Shown: positions 44,404-53,752, counted from the first letter of the stretch. The stretch is 64,000 bases of DNA from Bdellovibrionales bacterium (GCA_005801425.1 SYDY01000098.1:20058-84057), one strand, 5' to 3'. Made by a program: numbers and translations. Notes: generated by a model from the letters alone, not told the origin.

Positions 44404-47271
44404 ATGCCGGATAGTATCAGACCTGGATCTGCGTCGCCTATAGGACAACGTCATGATGTCCAGGTAGAAAAACCCATAACAGAAGGTCCATTGGATTCCT
44501 TCGTGTTGCATGGGGTTGCATCGCATAGCATAGAGATGCAGCGGCCTATTGCTCCTCCTGCGCCGTCTCAGTCGTCAGTCAATCCATTGCCGCCATTGAG
44601 CGATCCGCGTTGGGCTGTATGGGAAAAAGCCCATCCCATTGAAACCAAGTTTTATCAACTGCGTGCGAATGCACTTGCAGACGCAAGGCCACCGCGTGTG
44701 GTGGTGCAGTTGGAGATGCAAGGTGGTTCTGGGGATATTGCATTTGGAAAAAAGCTTAAGGATAAACTAGAAGATATTCTTCCTGCAGGTTCAAACGTTG
44801 TTTTTGTGGGGGATGCTGATGTCATTGAAGCTGCAAAGAAATTTGGTTATACCGTTGAACGCCTTGATTTCGAAAAACACGCCAACGCCGATGTGTTGAT
44901 TGTTGCGCCCTTGGTAAAATCTAAACCGCGACTTGCGGCAAAGCATGTTTTGCATCTCGTGGAATATACATCGTTGGCACATTATTCTGAGAGCCCACGC
45001 GAGGCGCATGGCCAAGCTTTGTTATTGGGGGCAGACAGTGGTTACGGAGGTTGGTTTTTGGATGTTCCAAAAATATCACCTATGGAGTCCGATAGTGAAA
45101 TGGGTGTCAAGCTTTCACGCTCCGCAGCACCCGGTTTACGTCAGCGTTTGCGTGATGCAGGCACCCTGGTGGCTATGGTCTATCCAGGAAAAGCGTATGG
45201 GGGTTCTTTGCAAACGCTCATCGAAGTTGCAAAAACAAAACCAGTGGTGGCACTTGTTCAATTGAAAGCAACAGTGCCGATCCCCGCAGCGTTTGCGGTG
45301 ATTGAGCATCCTGACGGTCTCGATGAATCATTGATTGAAGAGCACCCAACTTCGGTACATATTGTGCGAGCATCATCGATGCCGCACACGGAGATGGTGG
45401 CATGTTTACAGTCGGCTGATCTTGTCTTTTGTACGGGCGACCATACGCCCGTTGAAACATTGGTCTGCAATCCCAATGCACCGTGGTTGCATGAGATGCC
45501 AATGCACAAAGCGATGTTTGTGAGTGATTTGATAGGATTTGCATCAAGAAATGGATTTTCCAGAGTTTCTGGCGCACTCGAAATGGGGATTAATGCCATA
45601 AATGGCGATACGAAGGCGCAATCTAGGATCGCACCTCTACTGATTGATCCTGAATTTCGACGAGAGTGGTTTCGATTTGCGCAAGCAGTGACAGCGATAT
45701 CCGATGTGACCCTTCCGCTTGCCAATGCGATGCTCACATGCAGAACGCATGAGGATCATCCACAATGGCGTGCAGCCGAAGATCTTCTCACGTTGGCTTG
45801 TCGTCATGGCATGTCAACGCAAGAAGCATTGCGTCTTTGTGTCCCTCCTTTTGATGAACAAAAGATGACGACGATTTGGAGAGCCGCATGGCTGTGCATT
45901 AAACCCTCGTTATTTGGGCTACGCCCCACCCACACAGTTTTAGTGCATCAGCAAGCATGTGATTTATCAATGGTGCTTCATGCCGCGATACATACGCGGC
46001 AAGAAGACAAGGCCGAGGTTGCTGATGCTGTTTGGGGAGAATTGGATTTTAAAAAAAGTTATCCAAATGCATTGTGGATAGCGCTAGGTCAACTTGATGC
46101 AGTGTCAAAAGAAAGAGCATGTTTATGGATAAGACGCTTTGAGGAAAATCCATCGTTGTTAGGTGTCGGACTTGGGGCTGTCGAGGCAGTAAAAAAATAT
46201 CCTGAATTACGGACTGAACTTGTCGCGCTACTGCAAAGGAATGCGACAAAAAATTCATGGATATTACGAACGTCGCTTGAACTTTGTTTGCATTTGGCTG
46301 CCACCGATGCAGAGAGAACCGAAATATTTCAATGGTTTTCCAAAACGCAGTTCGAATTGACCAAAGATACGCCGCCTCTTCTTTTGTCTCTTTCTCAAGG
46401 AAGTCCTGATGGGATGGACCGTCTGGTGCAGGAACAGCGTATTGCGTGGCTTGCATGGCTTGAAACTGCACCCAGCGATCAAACACAAAAATCCTTGCAT
46501 GATATCGTAGAAAAATTACATGTGCTTCGTGAGGATCCACATGGGAGAGGATTCTTAACGTCAATCGTAGGTGTTTTTATAAAGCGTTATGCCAATGGGA
46601 ACATGGATGATGGACGCAACATACATGACCTCTTTCGTTTCCTTAATGATGTTCCTGAACTGCGTTTTCCTTGCTTTTCTCTTGCCATGAATGTGTGTGC
46701 GCGTGTTGTGGATGAACACGCATTCCGTCTTTTGAGATACGATCTGAACGATTATGAGTCTGGATGGAAAGAGGATCCTGAAAGTGAGCGTTTGTGGCGT
46801 GCTATGTGCCGTAATCCAAATGTTTTTAGAAACCCTATTGAGATTGCAGATGCAAGGTTTTCTATTCTCTCTCGCATTTTATCCTTAGGGGTTGAACAAG
46901 ACGATGATGTCTTTGCGGAAACACTTGATGACATGAATGTTGTTACTCGGTGCTTGTTCGAAAAAACAGCTTTCGAGAGGCAACGTGAATATGCATTGTC
47001 TGTCGTTTTAAAATTCGCATTTTCTTCATATTCAGGAGCCAATACCTTTTTAGAACATGTTTTTCCCGAAGAAAAAAGTGCATGGGAATCCGATCCAGAA
47101 ATGAAATCGTTGCTTGATATGCTTTCTAAAACGTTTGTCACATATTTCATGAAATTGGATAGTGGGGACCAAGAAACAATTGGACCGATCGCGAAATCAT
47201 TGATACCATTTGCGCGCCGGTATGCCCCTGAAAGAGTAGAACAACTTGAAGCGCTGGCATTGGTGAATTAA
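44404..47271 (+). CDS. Large glycosyltransferase-like protein with helical C-terminal region
   Basis: A 955-residue soluble protein without signal peptide. The first 85 residues are polar and Pro-rich (PIAPPAPSQSSVNPLPPLSD). Residues about 95-420 look like a two-domain Rossmann glycosyltransferase: RVVVQLEMQGGSGDIAFGKK resembles a sugar-nucleotide transferase first strand, and LVFCTGDHTPVETLVCNPNA (from about residue 340) followed by PWLHEMPMHKAMF has the G-D-x-x-x-x-E and H-K pattern seen in EarP-like and some effector glycosyltransferases. Residues 430-955 are mostly helical. The polar N-terminus and absence of export signal resemble type III or IV secreted effectors, which is inference only. 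The upstream TATAAT suggests its own promoter. Confidence 0.6.
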   Translation: MPDSIRPGSASPIGQRHDVQVEKPITEGPLDSFVLHGVASHSIEMQRPIAPPAPSQSSVNPLPPLSDPRWAVWEKAHPIETKFYQLRANALADARPPRVVVQLEMQGGSGDIAFGKKLKDKLEDILPAGSNVVFVGDADVIEAAKKFGYTVERLDFEKHANADVLIVAPLVKSKPRLAAKHVLHLVEYTSLAHYSESPREAHGQALLLGADSGYGGWFLDVPKISPMESDSEMGVKLSRSAAPGLRQRLRDAGTLVAMVYPGKAYGGSLQTLIEVAKTKPVVALVQLKATVPIPAAFAVIEHPDGLDESLIEEHPTSVHIVRASSMPHTEMVACLQSADLVFCTGDHTPVETLVCNPNAPWLHEMPMHKAMFVSDLIGFASRNGFSRVSGALEMGINAINGDTKAQSRIAPLLIDPEFRREWFRFAQAVTAISDVTLPLANAMLTCRTHEDHPQWRAAEDLLTLACRHGMSTQEALRLCVPPFDEQKMTTIWRAAWLCIKPSLFGLRPTHTVLVHQQACDLSMVLHAAIHTRQEDKAEVADAVWGELDFKKSYPNALWIALGQLDAVSKERACLWIRRFEENPSLLGVGLGAVEAVKKYPELRTELVALLQRNATKNSWILRTSLELCLHLAATDAERTEIFQWFSKTQFELTKDTPPLLLSLSQGSPDGMDRLVQEQRIAWLAWLETAPSDQTQKSLHDIVEKLHVLREDPHGRGFLTSIVGVFIKRYANGNMDDGRNIHDLFRFLNDVPELRFPCFSLAMNVCARVVDEHAFRLLRYDLNDYESGWKEDPESERLWRAMCRNPNVFRNPIEIADARFSILSRILSLGVEQDDDVFAETLDDMNVVTRCLFEKTAFERQREYALSVVLKFAFSSYSGANTFLEHVFPEEKSAWESDPEMKSLLDMLSKTFVTYFMKLDSGDQETIGPIAKSLIPFARRYAPERVEQLEALALVN

Positions 47272-47360
47272 AAGCACCTACGTCAAAAGTAATCAATGAA
47301 ATTTGGGTCTTCTCCTAAATGTGTGAATGCTTGGGGAACGGAAAAAATGGGGAGATCTTG

Positions 47361-47699
47361 ATGCTGATCACACGCGATGAATTTGATAAAATTGACATTC
47401 GGGTAGGCACCGTGCTTGAGGCAAAGCCATTCCCCGAGGCGCGGAAACCAGCATTTCAACTGCGCATCGATTTTGGCGAAGAACTGGGTGTAAAACAATC
47501 GTCGGCGCAAATCACAGTGCATTATAGCCCTGAATCATTGCTGGGCCGTCGTGTGCTTGCTGTCGTAAATTTCCCTCCCATGCGCATCGCAGGATTTAAA
47601 TCGGAAGTATTGACGCTTGGATTTGCAGATGCAAACGGTGCGATTGTATTGGCTTCTGTGGAAGAGGGTGGTGTGCCCAATGGCGCGCGGATGATGTGA
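47361..47699 (+). CDS. csaA: tRNA-binding-domain protein, CsaA-like
   Basis: A 112-residue protein consisting of one OB-fold tRNA-binding domain. The sequence [59 protein letters not shown] and EVLTLGFAD matches the CsaA family, described as an export-related chaperone with tRNA-binding fold. The ATG at 47361 follows GGGAG; a longer frame starts at 47319 without support. The acetyltransferase gene begins at its stop codon. Confidence 0.92.
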   Translation: MLITRDEFDKIDIRVGTVLEAKPFPEARKPAFQLRIDFGEELGVKQSSAQITVHYSPESLLGRRVLAVVNFPPMRIAGFKSEVLTLGFADANGAIVLASVEEGGVPNGARMM

Positions 47700-47704
47700 G
47701 AAAC

Positions 47705-48271
47705 ATGAACGACATGATGTTGCATGCACCCACGTGTTGTGTGGGCGATGACTTTGTTATTCGCGCATATATGTGCGGAGATGAATCACTGTTGTCAGAA
47801 TCGGTAACCATATCCTACGACCATTTAAAACAATTCATGCCATGGGCCAAACATACGCAGACGATTGGAGAATCGCAAAGCGTGATTGCCAAAGCGATGG
47901 CGAATTATTCACGCACCGAAGATTTCATGCTGGGTATTTTTTCTCCCGATGAAACTACGCAGTGGGGTGGTACCGGATTTCACTTGCGTGAAGGTCCTCT
48001 GGAAACGCGTTCGGCTGAGATAGGTTTGTGGATCCGAGCGGAATTTGCACACCAAGGCATGGGAACGCGGGTTCTCTCTGCGATGCTCAATTGGGGTTTT
48101 ACGGCATGGCCATGGGAGCGTCTTACGTGGCGCTGTGATGCAGACAACATAGCAAGCGCACGTGTAGCGGAAAAATGTGGTATGCAGCTTGAAGGGCGTT
48201 TGCGAGGTCATAGGCGTAAAGAAGATGGGTCTCGCGTGGATACTCTGTGTTATGCTGCATTACGATCATGA
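47705..48271 (+). CDS. GNAT-family N-acetyltransferase, RimJ/RimL-like
   Basis: A 188-residue acetyltransferase that uses acetyl-CoA. The C-terminal half carries the GNAT motifs: SAEIGLWIRAEFAHQGMGTR with the acetyl-CoA pyrophosphate loop (H-Q-G-M-G-T), then WRCDADNIASARVAEKCGMQ and LEGRLRGHRRKEDG, the usual RimJ/RimL ending. Targets of this subgroup are often ribosomal proteins or small amines; here unknown. A GTG at 47696 overlapping the csaA stop is an alternative start. A 73-base double palindrome follows the stop. Confidence 0.9.
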   Translation: MNDMMLHAPTCCVGDDFVIRAYMCGDESLLSESVTISYDHLKQFMPWAKHTQTIGESQSVIAKAMANYSRTEDFMLGIFSPDETTQWGGTGFHLREGPLETRSAEIGLWIRAEFAHQGMGTRVLSAMLNWGFTAWPWERLTWRCDADNIASARVAEKCGMQLEGRLRGHRRKEDGSRVDTLCYAALRS

Positions 48272-48272
48272 G

Positions 48273-48345
48273 GTAGGGGCGGTTCGCGAACCGCCCTTGC
48301 GATGCTTGATTCAAGCTTTTAGGGCGATTCACGAATCGCCCCTAC
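48273..48345. repeat. Double palindrome, GTAGGGGCG ... CGCCCCTAC
   Basis: Two hairpins in tandem: GTAGGGGCGGTTCGCGAACC onward, and AGGGCGATTCACGAATCGCC onward, ending CCTAC. The outer ends are inverted repeats (GTAGGGGCG/CGCCCCTAC), so the whole 73-base unit is itself palindromic, like a paired REP element. It sits between the acetyltransferase and chaperone-like genes and may end transcription. Confidence 0.85.
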
Positions 48346-48422
48346 ACATGAAACATGAATTTGGTGAAATTGGAAATGGGTGTCCCAATTTGTTATTGTA
48401 GATGCTCACCGAGGCGTATTGC

Positions 48423-48944
48423 ATGTCTATTTCAAAACCTCTTGCTGACTTACAAATGGCGCTTGCCAAACGCCATTTTCCTGCAACACCGGCACAGGCT
48501 GGGTCGCTTGATTTGGCCTATGAACAAATTGTGGTCGCACTGGACCCCTCTGAGGACCTTACGCCGCGTATCGTTCAGCTTCAGCATATTCCCATTGACG
48601 ATGGGGGCGAGGCCCCTACACCAGGGCATGTTACCCACTACCTGCAATGTGTGAGCGTCCTTGGTATTGCCATCAAACCGGCATGCCTTGGGGAGGTCGC
48701 ACGTTTGATTTTGGCCATCAATAAAACGTTGGAATGGCCAGGTTTTGGACTCAGTGAGAAAGATCTCGCGATATACCTACAGGTGGTCCACCCCTGTTAC
48801 GGCGCGCTTCCTGGCCATGATGCGGTCGAAGATATCCTGGCCATGATGGAGCTGTACTTGGATACTTTTTCTGGGACACTGGGCCAAGTTGCCCAAGGGA
48901 CTGTGACGTTTGCGCAGGCCCTATCCCAGCATGCACATACGTAA
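48423..48944 (+). CDS. YbjN / type III chaperone-fold-like small protein
   Basis: A 173-residue soluble protein. Its second half, LGEVARLILAINKTLEWPGF followed by GLSEKDLAIYLQVVHPC and a C-terminal helix DILAMMELYLDTFSGTLGQV, follows the order seen in YbjN and in class I type III secretion chaperones (helix with a conserved Asn, strand, acidic turn, strand, long helix). This is fold-level pattern recognition, not a firm family match. The ATG at 48423 follows GAGG. The next gene, 41 bases downstream on the same strand, encodes a 614-residue protein with hydrophobic blocks, the usual layout of a chaperone next to its secreted partner. Confidence 0.6.
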   Translation: MSISKPLADLQMALAKRHFPATPAQAGSLDLAYEQIVVALDPSEDLTPRIVQLQHIPIDDGGEAPTPGHVTHYLQCVSVLGIAIKPACLGEVARLILAINKTLEWPGFGLSEKDLAIYLQVVHPCYGALPGHDAVEDILAMMELYLDTFSGTLGQVAQGTVTFAQALSQHAHT

Positions 48945-48985
48945 TTTCGAGAAAATCTGACAAATCGGGTTATAGTTCCAAGAGC

Positions 48986-50830
48986 ATGAGCACGATTCAT
49001 ACGACACCGGGCGTTTTGCCTCACATTACGTTCAATATCAACGAATCGCATGTGGGACGATCACCCCATGATGTGGCAAGACACATGGCCGGTGAATGGA
49101 ACAAAGCGCATCCCGCGCAACCCATGAGCCCCAAAGCTGTCGCCTATTTGGCGCAACTTATCTCCGAACACACCAAGACCCAGCCGCATGCGGCGATTCA
49201 AAATATTCCAACGCGCACGATTTCCGTACAGCAAGAACATTTGTTCGATCATCTCACGGGCGGTGATCATCATGTGACGACCCCCAGTACCACAATCCAC
49301 ACTGCATTTGCGCCCAGCACCCATACAGCGACCACCCTCACGGCAACCCATCAGGTGTCTCCACCCACAGCGTTGCAACGTACCGTGCAAACACAATGCA
49401 TCGACACCCAAACAAAATCGGGTTGGCGCAAGCGAATAGGCGATCGTTTGCATGCGTTTTTTCAATCTCAAAATTTGGCCGTCGCAGGAAAGAACGTCGA
49501 TAAAGTACTTCTATCCATTGGGGACAGTGCCGAAATGACGCATTTGCGGCATGCAGCCGAAGGCGCGCATGCGACAGCAAATCCGACACCTGCATTGCAC
49601 TCTGTTGAAGCCCCCCATGCAACCGAGGTGCACGCCGACACAGGAACCGAGCATACGATAGAAACTATCGGCAATGTGGCGGGTGGTCTTGCCATAGGAT
49701 TTGGTACCATTGCTTTGGGTGCGGGCATCGTGATGATGCACCAGGGGAAACGTTCACTTAAAAGTATCGCAGCCATGCGGCGTGTGCACAAAGAACTTCA
49801 AAAAGAGATGATCAATCCGTTCTACAATGTGGAAGAGAAGGCGGTTGATTTTGGGAAATTGCTAAGTGCATTTACAGGGGATCCAAGTTGGACGAGCGAC
49901 GAAAAACAAAAACTGCTACAACACGACATAGCGAACTACGCGACGGCCCATCATATTCTTACCTATTTGAATGCAGCGTTGCACAACGTCCATCACGATG
50001 CAGAGCATCATCTTCAGGCGGGCAAAGTCACTGTGGCCAAAGGCGCATTGGCGACGGCCGGCGGTGTTGCACATTTTGTTGCGGTGGCTGCGGGAAGTGC
50101 AGCAGCTGGACCCGTGGCACCTCTTTTAGGTGGTGCAGCAGCAGGCGTGGCGGCTGTCAAAATGGGCATTTTGGCCAAGCAGCATTATGTCGATGCCAAG
50201 GCATGCGATGTGAGTCTGCATGCACTGGATGGCATCAGAAAAAACATTCTCGCGGATCCCACGTTGGATAAAGAACAAAAAGATCTGCTGATCGATCTTC
50301 TGAGCGCGCGTACCGCATCGCTTAGACTAACACGCATGGACAGTGAATGGAGCTTGACCACCAAATCACTTCTTTCCGTAGGTCTTGGTGTGGCCACTGC
50401 CTCTGCAGCCGCAGGAACAGTTGCGAGCATCGCGATTGCGGTGGGTTCTGCGGTGGCCATCGGTGCAGTGGCGGCAGCTATGGCCACAGGCATTGGTGCT
50501 GCGGTTATTCTTGGCGCAGGTTGTATCTGTGGATTGGTCCACTTTGCAGCCAAAGCACGACGAAAACGCAAAGAAGCACAGTTGGGTAACGATGCTAAAA
50601 TTTCGCCATTCACCCAAGAAATATTGCTCGATACCCTTCGGGAAGAATCAACCAAATCCACGAAGGGACCGATGACTTCATGGGTCAACCAAATTTTAGG
50701 TGCGGGTTTTCCAAACGCAGACCATGGCGCGCCTTTGTACGCGACAGAGTTTAGTCTTCGTCCAAGTTTCGCACTGAAAAATCATAAGGCTTTAGAAGAT
50801 CATGCAGCGCATGGACCTCATCACGCTTAA
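48986..50830 (+). CDS. 614-residue protein with three Gly/Ala-rich hydrophobic blocks, translocator/effector-like
   Basis: No signal peptide. Residues 1-200 are polar and rich in His, Thr and Pro. Three hydrophobic Gly/Ala-rich blocks follow: near 225-250 (GGLAIGFGTIALGAGIVMM), near 345-395 (GGVAHFVAVAAGSAAAGPVA) and near 455-515 (VASIAIAVGSAVAIGAVAAA, then GAAVILGAGCICGLVHF), the last ending in basic residues KARRKRKE. Between them are amphipathic helices. Such architecture is typical of type III translocators and of membrane-inserting effectors, and the chaperone-like gene upstream fits, but no secretion genes are in the window. It is convergent with the NTPase gene, overlapping by 4 bases. 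A TATAGT hexamer lies 9 bases before the ATG. Confidence 0.6.
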   Translation: MSTIHTTPGVLPHITFNINESHVGRSPHDVARHMAGEWNKAHPAQPMSPKAVAYLAQLISEHTKTQPHAAIQNIPTRTISVQQEHLFDHLTGGDHHVTTPSTTIHTAFAPSTHTATTLTATHQVSPPTALQRTVQTQCIDTQTKSGWRKRIGDRLHAFFQSQNLAVAGKNVDKVLLSIGDSAEMTHLRHAAEGAHATANPTPALHSVEAPHATEVHADTGTEHTIETIGNVAGGLAIGFGTIALGAGIVMMHQGKRSLKSIAAMRRVHKELQKEMINPFYNVEEKAVDFGKLLSAFTGDPSWTSDEKQKLLQHDIANYATAHHILTYLNAALHNVHHDAEHHLQAGKVTVAKGALATAGGVAHFVAVAAGSAAAGPVAPLLGGAAAGVAAVKMGILAKQHYVDAKACDVSLHALDGIRKNILADPTLDKEQKDLLIDLLSARTASLRLTRMDSEWSLTTKSLLSVGLGVATASAAAGTVASIAIAVGSAVAIGAVAAAMATGIGAAVILGAGCICGLVHFAAKARRKRKEAQLGNDAKISPFTQEILLDTLREESTKSTKGPMTSWVNQILGAGFPNADHGAPLYATEFSLRPSFALKNHKALEDHAAHGPHHA

Positions 50831-51411
50831 CGACGCTGGCCTATTTGTTCCAGGAGATAGTCCGTTCTCTCCACGATCGACATAGGCGCGCGATTGGAAT
50901 GAAACGCCGGAATTGAAATCAGTTTTTGTAGTGGATGCGTTCCGTTGCCCTCAAAACACTTTTTATAGTTTGCGACCACGGCGGCGTGATGTCGCAAGGC
51001 TTCATTGCAATCCTGTTTTCTAATTTCGTTTTGGACATAATAGCGCCTGGCCATCGGTTCAATGACACAGGCAATATCGTAATGTGCTTGCAGGGCCGTG
51101 GTGAGATCTTGGGGGGGCATGGTTAAGTTTTCCATATGCGCAAAACCAAGAATATCAATCATGCTGCGATCTAAAAATAGTAATTCGCTTTGGCTTGGTT
51201 CATCCTCCCGTGCTTTTTGACGCGCGGTGAGTTCATGAAGCAAAAGGTCTGGCTCTAAAAACAATTGCTCGAAATCATCTCTTTGTACGGCTTCTGAAAA
51301 TATTTCCGTGAACACTTCGGGCCGAACATCAAATCCACGTTGATGAAGTTCATCGACAATGCTTGTTTTGCCCACACCTGGGCCACCGGTGAGAACGATT
51401 TTTAGTGACAT
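50827..51411 (-). CDS. P-loop NTPase, AAA_28-like
   Basis: A 194-residue nucleotide kinase-like protein. Walker A is at the N-terminus (IVLTGGPGVGKTSIVDELHQ), a DRS motif is in LLFLDRSMIDILGFAHM, and the Arg-containing segment IEPMARRYYVQNEIRK resembles the lid of nucleoside kinases. The overall pattern matches the AAA_28 family of small P-loop proteins of unknown or NMN/nucleoside kinase-like function. It is alone on the minus strand, between the effector-like gene and the divergent SulP transporter. Confidence 0.85.
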   Translation of the reverse strand: MSLKIVLTGGPGVGKTSIVDELHQRGFDVRPEVFTEIFSEAVQRDDFEQLFLEPDLLLHELTARQKAREDEPSQSELLFLDRSMIDILGFAHMENLTMPPQDLTTALQAHYDIACVIEPMARRYYVQNEIRKQDCNEALRHHAAVVANYKKCFEGNGTHPLQKLISIPAFHSNRAPMSIVERTDYLLEQIGQRR

Positions 51412-51496
51412 CCTGACGATAATGATATCACTGACCTGTTACTTTGAAATATTTTTTTTGTATTGCTCATTGATTCCCCTGAAGGAGCGTTTTGTA

Positions 51497-53752
51497 GTGA
51501 TAAAATTCAGTCCTAAAACTTTCGGCCATGATTTGATGGCTGGTCTTGTCGTGTATGTGGTCGCCCTTCCTCTGTGTTTGGGTATTGCCCTTGCCTCCGA
51601 TGCGCCATTGGCATCAGGACTCATCGCGGGGGTTCTTGGTGGGATCTTGGTGGGTGCGCTCAGCGGTTCCCATATAAGCGTGTCCGGTCCTGCTGCGGGT
51701 TTAACAGCGGTGGTCGCATCGCAAATCGCGGCGCTCGGTTCATTTTCTGCGTTTTTGATGGCTGTTGTGATTGGCGGAATTGTACAAGTAGGACTTGGTA
51801 TTGCACGTGCCGGTTTTATCGCCAGTTTTTTTCCGTCAAGCGTAATCAAAGGTCTTCTTGCGGCCATCGGTGTTATTTTAGTGCTCAAGCAAATTCCCCA
51901 TGTGCTAGGCCATGACACCGACGTGGAAGGCGAGATGGCTTTCGTCCAGCCTGATGGAGAAAACTCGTTCACCGAACTTGTTGCCTCATTTTTCCATATT
52001 CAACCTGGGGCAGCGATGATTGGGCTTTTATCCATCGCCCTTATGATTGGATGGGGGCGTATCAAACCATTGAAAAATAGCTTGATCCCCGTACCGCTCG
52101 TCGTTGTTGCTGTGGGTATGGCTTTGGATTGGTTGTTGCGCATGTTGGGTAGCCGTTGGGTGCTTGGAAATGCACATCTTGTTCAAGTGCCTGTTAGCGA
52201 CAGTCCTCAGGCAGCACTTCAACTTCTCACGTTCCCTGATTGGTCTCAATTTGGTAATCCCGCTATTTACATGGCGGGGTTAACACTTGCCATCGTTGCT
52301 TCGCTTGAAACGCTTCTTAATCTGGATGCAGTTGACAAGATTGATCCGGAGCAACGTTATTCACCGCCCAACCGAGAATTGATTGCCCAAGGTGTGGGCA
52401 ATATGTTTGCCGGGCTTCTCGGCGGTATTCCCATGACAAGTGTCATTGTGCGCAGCAGTGTGAATATCCATGCGGGTGGCAAGACGAAACTGAGCGCCAT
52501 GGTGCATGGTGTTCTGCTGTTGATCTCGGTTCTTTTTATTCCACGACTACTTAATAGCATTCCAATCTCTGCACTTGCCGCCATTCTTTTGATGACAGGT
52601 TTCAAACTCGCAACACCCGCATTGTTTCGTCAGATGTGGGTTGCAGGGCGTCAGCAATTTGCTCCATTTATCGCAACGGTCATTGTCATTGTTTTCACCG
52701 ACCTGCTTACGGGAGTCCTGGTCGGTTTGGGTGTAGCCATTGCATTCATTTTGTGGAGCAGTTTCCGCACGCCCATGCGAACTTTTCTCGAACGGCATAT
52801 CAGCAATGATGTTTTGCGCGTTGAGCTTGGCAGTCAAGTGGGATTTTTTAATCGTGCAAGTCTCAACAAGGTATTGAGTGAGATCCCCAGAGGCGGGCAT
52901 GTTTTGCTTGATGCGCGAAATACCGATTATATCGACCCCGATATATTGGATTTGATCTATGATTTTAAATCCAATATGGCACCTGCCCACGGTGTGCGAT
53001 TGAGCATGCTAGGTTTCGCAGACAACTACCCACAGCTTTCCGATCGTATACGTTTTGTGGATCACGCGACCCATGCCCTGCAAGCGTCTTTAAGCCCTGA
53101 TGCTGTGCTTGATCTTCTTAAACGTGGCAATGAGCGTTTTTTGCGCGGCGAACGTTTAACGCGTGATCTCTTGCGTCAAATTGAAGCGACAGCGCCAGGG
53201 CAGTCGCCCTTGGCGGTGATTTTCAGTTGTATTGATAGCCGAGCGCAAGTGGAACATATTTTTGATCTTGGTATTGGCGATATTTTCAGTGTTCGCATTG
53301 CAGGCAATGTTGTGAGCGAGAAAGTTCTCGGATGCATTGAGTACAGTTGCAAGGTGGCGGGTGCCAAGTTAATTGTGGTGATGGGGCATACCGCGTGTGG
53401 TGCAGTAGGTTTTGCTGCGCAATTAAAACACGAACAAAAAGATGCCTTGGAGGCAACAGGGTGTGCCCATATTGATGTCCTGGTGAATGAAATTCAAAAA
53501 TGCATTGAACCGCGTTCATCCATGGCAACGGAGATCACTCCTACCTATGTGGACGAAATTGCACGAAGAAATGTATTGCGCACGATGGATGTGGTTCGCA
53601 CTGAAAGCAGCACGATCAGTGATCTGCTTGCAACCGGTACCATAGGGATCGTGGGTGCGATGTACGATGTAAGTACAGGTACCGTGACGTTTATGGACGA
53701 AGGAAAAATTGTGGTGACCCCAACGGGATTCGAACCCGTGTTGCCGACGTGA
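51497..53752 (+). CDS. SulP-family anion transporter fused to beta-carbonic anhydrase
   Basis: A 751-residue inner-membrane fusion. The first 420 residues form a SulP transporter (DLMAGLVVYVVALPLCLGIA, GSHISVSGPAAGLTAVVASQ and about twelve helices), then a STAS-like domain (RGGHVLLDARNTDYIDPDIL). The C-terminal 200 residues are a beta-carbonic anhydrase: zinc ligands Cys578 in SCIDSR, His631 and Cys634 in GHTACGAV, with the Asp-Arg dyad 580/582. The fusion implies bicarbonate transport coupled to CO2 hydration. I chose the GTG at 51497, after AAGGAG (51482-51487); the open frame upstream is longer but overlaps the divergent gene. The last 14 codons run into an antisense tRNA gene, ending VVTPTGFEPVLPT. 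Confidence 0.92.
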   Translation: MIKFSPKTFGHDLMAGLVVYVVALPLCLGIALASDAPLASGLIAGVLGGILVGALSGSHISVSGPAAGLTAVVASQIAALGSFSAFLMAVVIGGIVQVGLGIARAGFIASFFPSSVIKGLLAAIGVILVLKQIPHVLGHDTDVEGEMAFVQPDGENSFTELVASFFHIQPGAAMIGLLSIALMIGWGRIKPLKNSLIPVPLVVVAVGMALDWLLRMLGSRWVLGNAHLVQVPVSDSPQAALQLLTFPDWSQFGNPAIYMAGLTLAIVASLETLLNLDAVDKIDPEQRYSPPNRELIAQGVGNMFAGLLGGIPMTSVIVRSSVNIHAGGKTKLSAMVHGVLLLISVLFIPRLLNSIPISALAAILLMTGFKLATPALFRQMWVAGRQQFAPFIATVIVIVFTDLLTGVLVGLGVAIAFILWSSFRTPMRTFLERHISNDVLRVELGSQVGFFNRASLNKVLSEIPRGGHVLLDARNTDYIDPDILDLIYDFKSNMAPAHGVRLSMLGFADNYPQLSDRIRFVDHATHALQASLSPDAVLDLLKRGNERFLRGERLTRDLLRQIEATAPGQSPLAVIFSCIDSRAQVEHIFDLGIGDIFSVRIAGNVVSEKVLGCIEYSCKVAGAKLIVVMGHTACGAVGFAAQLKHEQKDALEATGCAHIDVLVNEIQKCIEPRSSMATEITPTYVDEIARRNVLRTMDVVRTESSTISDLLATGTIGIVGAMYDVSTGTVTFMDEGKIVVTPTGFEPVLPT

